Assembly: GCF_022605725.1 (NCBI RefSeq) | Contig: NC_065549.1 | Coordinates: forward strand, 20,737,614-20,801,613 | Source of the DNA: Anthonomus grandis grandis | Taxonomy: Eukaryota; Arthropoda; Insecta; Coleoptera; Curculionidae | Direction of reading: 5' to 3' | DNA length: 64,000 bases | In this document: positions 41,901-47,900 of the stretch, piece by piece | Layout: every line of letters begins with the position of its first letter | Numbering within the stretch: the first letter of the stretch is position 1 | Made by a program: the position numbers and the translations under genes | Notes under the pieces: model-generated | What the model was told of the DNA's origin: nothing | Seen by the model: only the letters and a program-made list of their open reading frames with translations | Database searches by the model: none

Positions 41901-44900
41901 TTAAAGTTCCAAAGCAAATTTATTTAACATTATAAAAAATAAAGACTTTTACTAAGTATCATTTAGACTAGGCTAATGATATATTTAAATGAAAAACAAA
42001 CATATCTAAACGCGAAATAATACGTAATAAATGATACAAAATCATACTTAAACGAACATATTTTCTTTTTTCATTGCAGAATAGCATTTTTTAATTTGAA
42101 CATAATCTACCCTTTTAATAGTAAAGGGTCCAATGCCCAATAAATTGATAGGACCATAAAAGATGTATTGTTTTTTTATAACTTGTTTGTCCTTGTGTGC
42201 TGGCCAATCAAACTGTTCAAGATTTTCTTTTAAAAATTTGACCATACAAGTGTCATCTGTGACGGAAATAATCCGACCTAAATACCAGTTGATGTCATAA
42301 TAGACAGCAAAGTATTTTTCTTCTTCCAGATTCACTTGTGCTGTGTCACCATGTTTCAGCTTAACACGTAGGGTTTCTAGGGGCTGGTCATCCATATCGC
42401 TCCAGTCATCCGAAGCATCATCCGATTCCAATAGGTTTGGGTCGAGATCTTGCTCATCTTCGGAAGTTGAGGAGTCCTCGATGGTTTTTCTTTTCTTGGA
42501 TAGGGTCTTTTTTGAATTTTTTTTTGTATACTTTCCCCGTGTCTTTTCATCTTTTTTTGTTTTTTTGGATTCAAAAACGTTTTTTAGGCGTTGAGCTACC
42601 ACATCTGAAGTCAGAATTTCTCCCACACCTTGCGATACTTTCTTTCTCTTTCCTGGTGCAGTTGTGTTTTTCGCAACTTCAGAAAGAGTTTCGGAAAGCT
42701 TTTTTCTAATGAATAACTCAAAACTGGAGTTGCTTGTTTCTTTTGTTTCTTTAGCTTGAGAAGACCTCTCTTTCAGTCGCTCAGCTTCCTGGGCTTCAAA
42801 GGCAGTAAGTCTATGACTAGGGCCAGGGATATCTTCTGGATTATATAGAGATGGCGAAACTGACGCAACAGGACTTGGAGCGAGTTGAGGCTGGTCCTCA
42901 GTTGGATTGGTATATTTAGCAATATTTCCAGCTTCCCTGAACCTTTCAAATTTTATAGGATCATAGGCAGTCTCTGGAAACTTGTCAACATTTACAGGAA
43001 AAAGTCCCGTTGATTGAAAACCGGACCTAAGGTTCCGGGATTTGAAGGACTCTTCCCACAAAGTACCAATAAGCTCAGCAAATTGTGCTTTTGTCAACAG
43101 TTTTCCAGGGTACTTTCTGATATGTTCAATAAGAAGTTGATTCCAATCTGTTTTTATAGTCTTGAACACTGTTTTGTCGAGTGGCTGAATGAAATGACTT
43201 ACATTTGGTGGAAATTTGACCAGTACGACATTATTTTCTTGTGCATCAAGTTTCACTAGACTGTAGCTAATATGAAAGATCACTCCATCAAAAAACAAGA
43301 CAACCTTCTTACGTCTTTGCTCTTTGGAAGGAATGGATGGTAACAATAATTCTTTAAACCATTTGTTAAATAAATTCCCATCCATCCAACTATGTTCTTG
43401 AACAGCATATCGCGTACCGGGGTATTCATATTCTGGAATCCATGTGGACCACATCTGCTTCCCAGTGAAAATTATGAAAGGCGCAAGTTTTGTTCCATCA
43501 GCTGCTCCGCAGGCTAAAACTGTTGCATTTGTTTTCCCAGTTCCCGCAATATTTCTCGAGATTCTTTTTACTCCCTTTTCTGCCACGATCTTCATATCTT
43601 TTGGATCGTGTGAAAAGGAGGTTTCATCACAGTTGAACAAGAGGCCACCTTCAGAGCCAATGCCTAGTTCATTGAACATTTTTGAAATGTCATCGTAAAA
43701 ACGTCTGATGACAAAGGGATCCGTTCCTCTGACCCTTTGTGAGCTGAGAGCTTCACCTTTTCTTATGGCTAGCTGAGGATGGCGCGCCAAGAATCCACGA
43801 AACCAATCCTCACCAGGACCTTTTTCATCTTTCCATCTGGTTTCTATTTTCTCTTCCTTAATAAACTGTGACACAAGTGTTAATGTCTCTTTTTTCGTTA
43901 GTCCTTCACCATGTCGCGCGCACACTCTTAGGTACTGAGCAAAGTCCTGTTCATCTTTATACCTAAGTTCAGGCTTTAGCCCACCACCCACTTTCACATC
44001 ACCCACTTTTTTGTATTGTTTGGAAAGCGTCCCAAATGGCACTTCGTATTGTTCTGCCGCGGCACGTAGTGTTAAACTTCTGCGAACTGCAGATATAGCT
44101 TCTGTCATACGATCAGGGTCATAGGTTACCCTTATTCCCTTCTTTTTGTAATTTCTGGGCATTTTTACTAAACTGGATTTACCTGCAACAACAAAAAGGA
44201 GTAATAATAAAAGTTTCTTATTACCCCACAATTGGGTTTCTTATTGCCCCATTAAATAAAACAATTGGGGTAATAAGAAACAATTCCATTATGGTGTACG
44301 CGTTTGTTGCAGGGAGATCTGAGAAAAAAGAAAATAAAGGCCTTTCACTCGTCTACAAGCTACGGTATCAAAACTAATGTTAAGAAATTTCTTAGGGCAA
44401 ATTTAAAAAAATATATTTGAAACGCACCACTTTGAGGTGATAAAGTTTTAGGCAAAGTTAGCAAGTCTGTCAACAAAATTGATAAAATATACAGCAATGC
44501 GAAATCGACTTTATATACCTTCTAGTTAAAGGATTTAAGTGTCTTGTATAATTTTTTTCAGATTTTTCACATTAACAAAAATTTAAAAAAAATTATATGT
44601 GTCTTATTGCCCCTGTTCCTTATTCCCCCATTGCCCACTAAAATACATTTTTATTATTATTTTTAAGTTATGGTTAAGTAGTATGGCTTTATGATAATTC
44701 TTAACCTAACTTATATCACTTACATACCTAGAATTCCTCTCATACATTTGACAGTCGATTGTCCAAGTTCATAAGACTTTCCTCTATCATCATCAATTCT
44801 TCTGCAAAAAGCCTAGGTTTTACTTTTTTACATATAACATTTTTTTTATTAACACTTTTTGAAACACATGTATTTTTTGTATCAACAAATACATGTGTTT

Positions 44901-47900
44901 CAAAAAATCGCATTATATACAGGGTATCCTAAAATATCCTGAATACTTTTAAAATTATAGGCATTCATAGAAAACCTAAAAAAATTGACACCCCCTGTTG
45001 ATCTTTTTAGTACTGTGGTTACAAATTTTTGAATTTCTTAACAATTTTTTTTAATGTAACCCTAAATAACCCTTTGATAAATTACAAAACTAAATTCAAA
45101 TACAACTGTTCGCATTTTTAAGAAATTGTCAGATTTTTTTGTTAATTGGACTTGATTTGGAATTTGGCTCTTTTTTAGACTGTCAATAACCGTGTGATTG
45201 TTTAGTTAATAAAAACCATGCCAGATCATTATACTGCATAAAAAACCCTTTCCATTTTTATTAAACTTTGACATATTAATTTATCAGTATGTATACCTCA
45301 AAAATAGCTATATCTTTGCAAAAATCTTAATTTTATTAGAAGTTTCGGAAAAATCCCATTTTCTCATTTCTATATTAAACAATTTATACTGATTAATAGC
45401 TTTAACTTCTGCTTGCTAATTTTAATTTTCCTGACATTGTTATATTAACAGAACATTGGCTTAGACCTAATGAATGTTTTTGTATTAATGCGTATGTACC
45501 ACTGTCAGTTTATTATAGACAAAACTCTCTGCATGGAGGGACTGCTGTTCTAATTAGGAGACATTTTCAAAATTTTTTCTGTACTGTTGATAAGTTTGGT
45601 GATGTCTCAGTTGAACGGGTTTTTGAGTGTTCGGTGTGTTTTTGTAAATTGTTTAATATGTACGTTATTCGTATATACCGCCCGCCCTCTGGGGATATCA
45701 GTGTGTTTCTTGACAGGTTAGATTGTCTTCTGTCCCAGCTCACTATTCACTCGCGTGTTATCTTGGCTGGAGATTTTAATATTAATTATTCAGAGGTTTC
45801 CTTACCGCAAAGAATTTCTCTTGATGGAATCTTCAAATCATTTGCACTCACCATGCATGTTAATGCACCCACTCGTATTTCGTCCTCTTCATCGACCACT
45901 ATTGATTATTTCTGCAGTAATTTGGACGGTGTCTTGACAGTGTTTAGTGGGAACAATTTGAATTTATTTTCTCAATCCATTTCGTCTGTTAACTGGAATG
46001 CAATTCGGGCTGCTCCACAACCATTTTCTTCCTTTTATTATACATTACGTGATAAAATAAATATCTGCTTTCCTTTGGTTAGACTTAAATCCAAGAGACG
46101 AAAACCATGGATCACCGCGAGACTAAAAACATCTGCCCTAAATTTGCGATGCTTAGCAAGACTTCGCAAATCTATTGACAATCAATTCATCAGGTCTTAT
46201 TTTCAGGACTATCGGAAAATTTATAGGCATCTGATAAAAGTCAGAAAGGAACTGTATTACAATGAGCGCTTAGATTCGTCCGGCAACAGACAGAAGGAAA
46301 GTTGGTTAATCATTAACGAATGTAGGCAGTCTTCTCGTCGGCGGTTGGTTGAATCGGACTTGGGGCCCGATGATTTCAATGACTATTTTTCTAATATTGC
46401 TGAGAAGTTACTGGAAGCAGTTCCCAGTGACGGCGATCCATTGCAGTATCTTAATCAGAATGCTATCAACCAATCGTTCTTTTTCCACCCTATAGATGCC
46501 ACCGAGGTCCTTGAAACAATTCAGTGCTTGAAGAATCATAGGTCTTCGGGTTCCAATGGTATCTCTTCACGTCTGCTGTCACTTCTGCCTGCGAGCGCTT
46601 TAGGTGCTTTGGTTTGGCCAATCAATCAGTCATTTCTTCAGGGCGAGTTCCCATCCTGTTTAAAGGAAGCTATGATTATCCCTCTTCATAAGAGTGGTAG
46701 CTTGGACCGACCCTCTAACGTCCGTCCCATATCAATTTTGTCTACCCTCTCCAAGGTTCTTGAGCGGCTTGCAAAAAAGAGAATTGTCTCTTTTTTGACC
46801 AAATACAATATGCTGTCCCCTAATCAGTATGGATTTCAGTCATCTAAGGGCACGCAGGATGCCATTTTCAGATTCTTGAAGAGTGTGTATCTATCTATGA
46901 ACTCCAAGGAGGCTGCAGCAGCGGCGTTCTGTGATCTGTCCAGGGCCTTCGATTGTGTGGATCATGGAATACTGCTGTCAAAGCTTGATTTTTATGGATT
47001 TAGGGGAGTGGCTTTGGGGTGGTTGAAGTCATATCTGTCTGGCCGCACCCAGAGGGTGGTTGCATCTGGATTTTCGTAAGGGATAGCACATCTTAAATGT
47101 GGTGTACCTCAAGAGTCAGTGTTGGGTCCTATTCTATTTTTATTATATGTTATGACTTAAGCTCTCTATCACTGCATGGACTAGTGCTTCAGTTTGCCGA
47201 TGATACTAGAATTCTGTGGCATAACAAACATCAAAAAGTAGTCAGATCTCTCATAGTAGAGGACCTTCACAAAATTAAAGAGTGGTGCATCTGCAATCAG
47301 CTTGTATTCAATGTTGATAAGACTTTTGTTCTGGGCTTTAAGTGTAATGTAGAGGGTTTTTTGTTTGATGAGCAGAGCCCACTACATGGTAGGGATTATT
47401 GTCGATTTCTCTGCCTCTTCATTGATGAGAGTTTAAGGTTTGACAACCACATTTTGGGCCTCGCTGCTAAACTTTCTTCTGGTTCTTTTGCAGTCAGGGT
47501 TGCCAGGCATGAGTTGGGGGGGTTGTTTGCTTGTTCAGTTTAATTCGCCTTAATAGACTCTCATATGCGTTATGGGTTGCCATTTTGGGGTTTGTGCTCC
47601 AAGGGACTCCTTAACATAATTTTTACTTTTCAGAAAAAATCATTAAGGTATATGTGTGGTGTTGGTCTGAGAGTCTCTTGTAAACCTCTTTTTGTAGCTG
47701 AAAGAATTTTAACAGTTTTCTCACTCTTTATGTTGGAAACTGCAACACTCATACATAAGTACGTAAGTCCACCATCCTGCACCAGTCATAATACTCGTCA
47801 AGTGGGCAACTTATCTCTTCCAATCCCACCATTACTTACGAGAAACTCTCTTATATTTATTAGTCGTAAAATATTTAATCATGTTCCTTTTTCGATTAGG

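Noticed and set aside
42343..43698. Plus-strand frames opposite the pogo transposase
   Set aside because: Shadows of the intact minus-strand transposase with no domains of their own.
44163..44231. 23-codon upstream extension of the pogo transposase
   Set aside because: It opens with TTG, not ATG, and is made of terminal motif sequence followed by an acceptor-like tract. MPRNY at 44162 is the natural start.
44856..44906. Hairpin as a microRNA precursor
   Set aside because: The stem is only 20 bp with an 11-nt loop and no lower stem, too short for a typical pre-miRNA.
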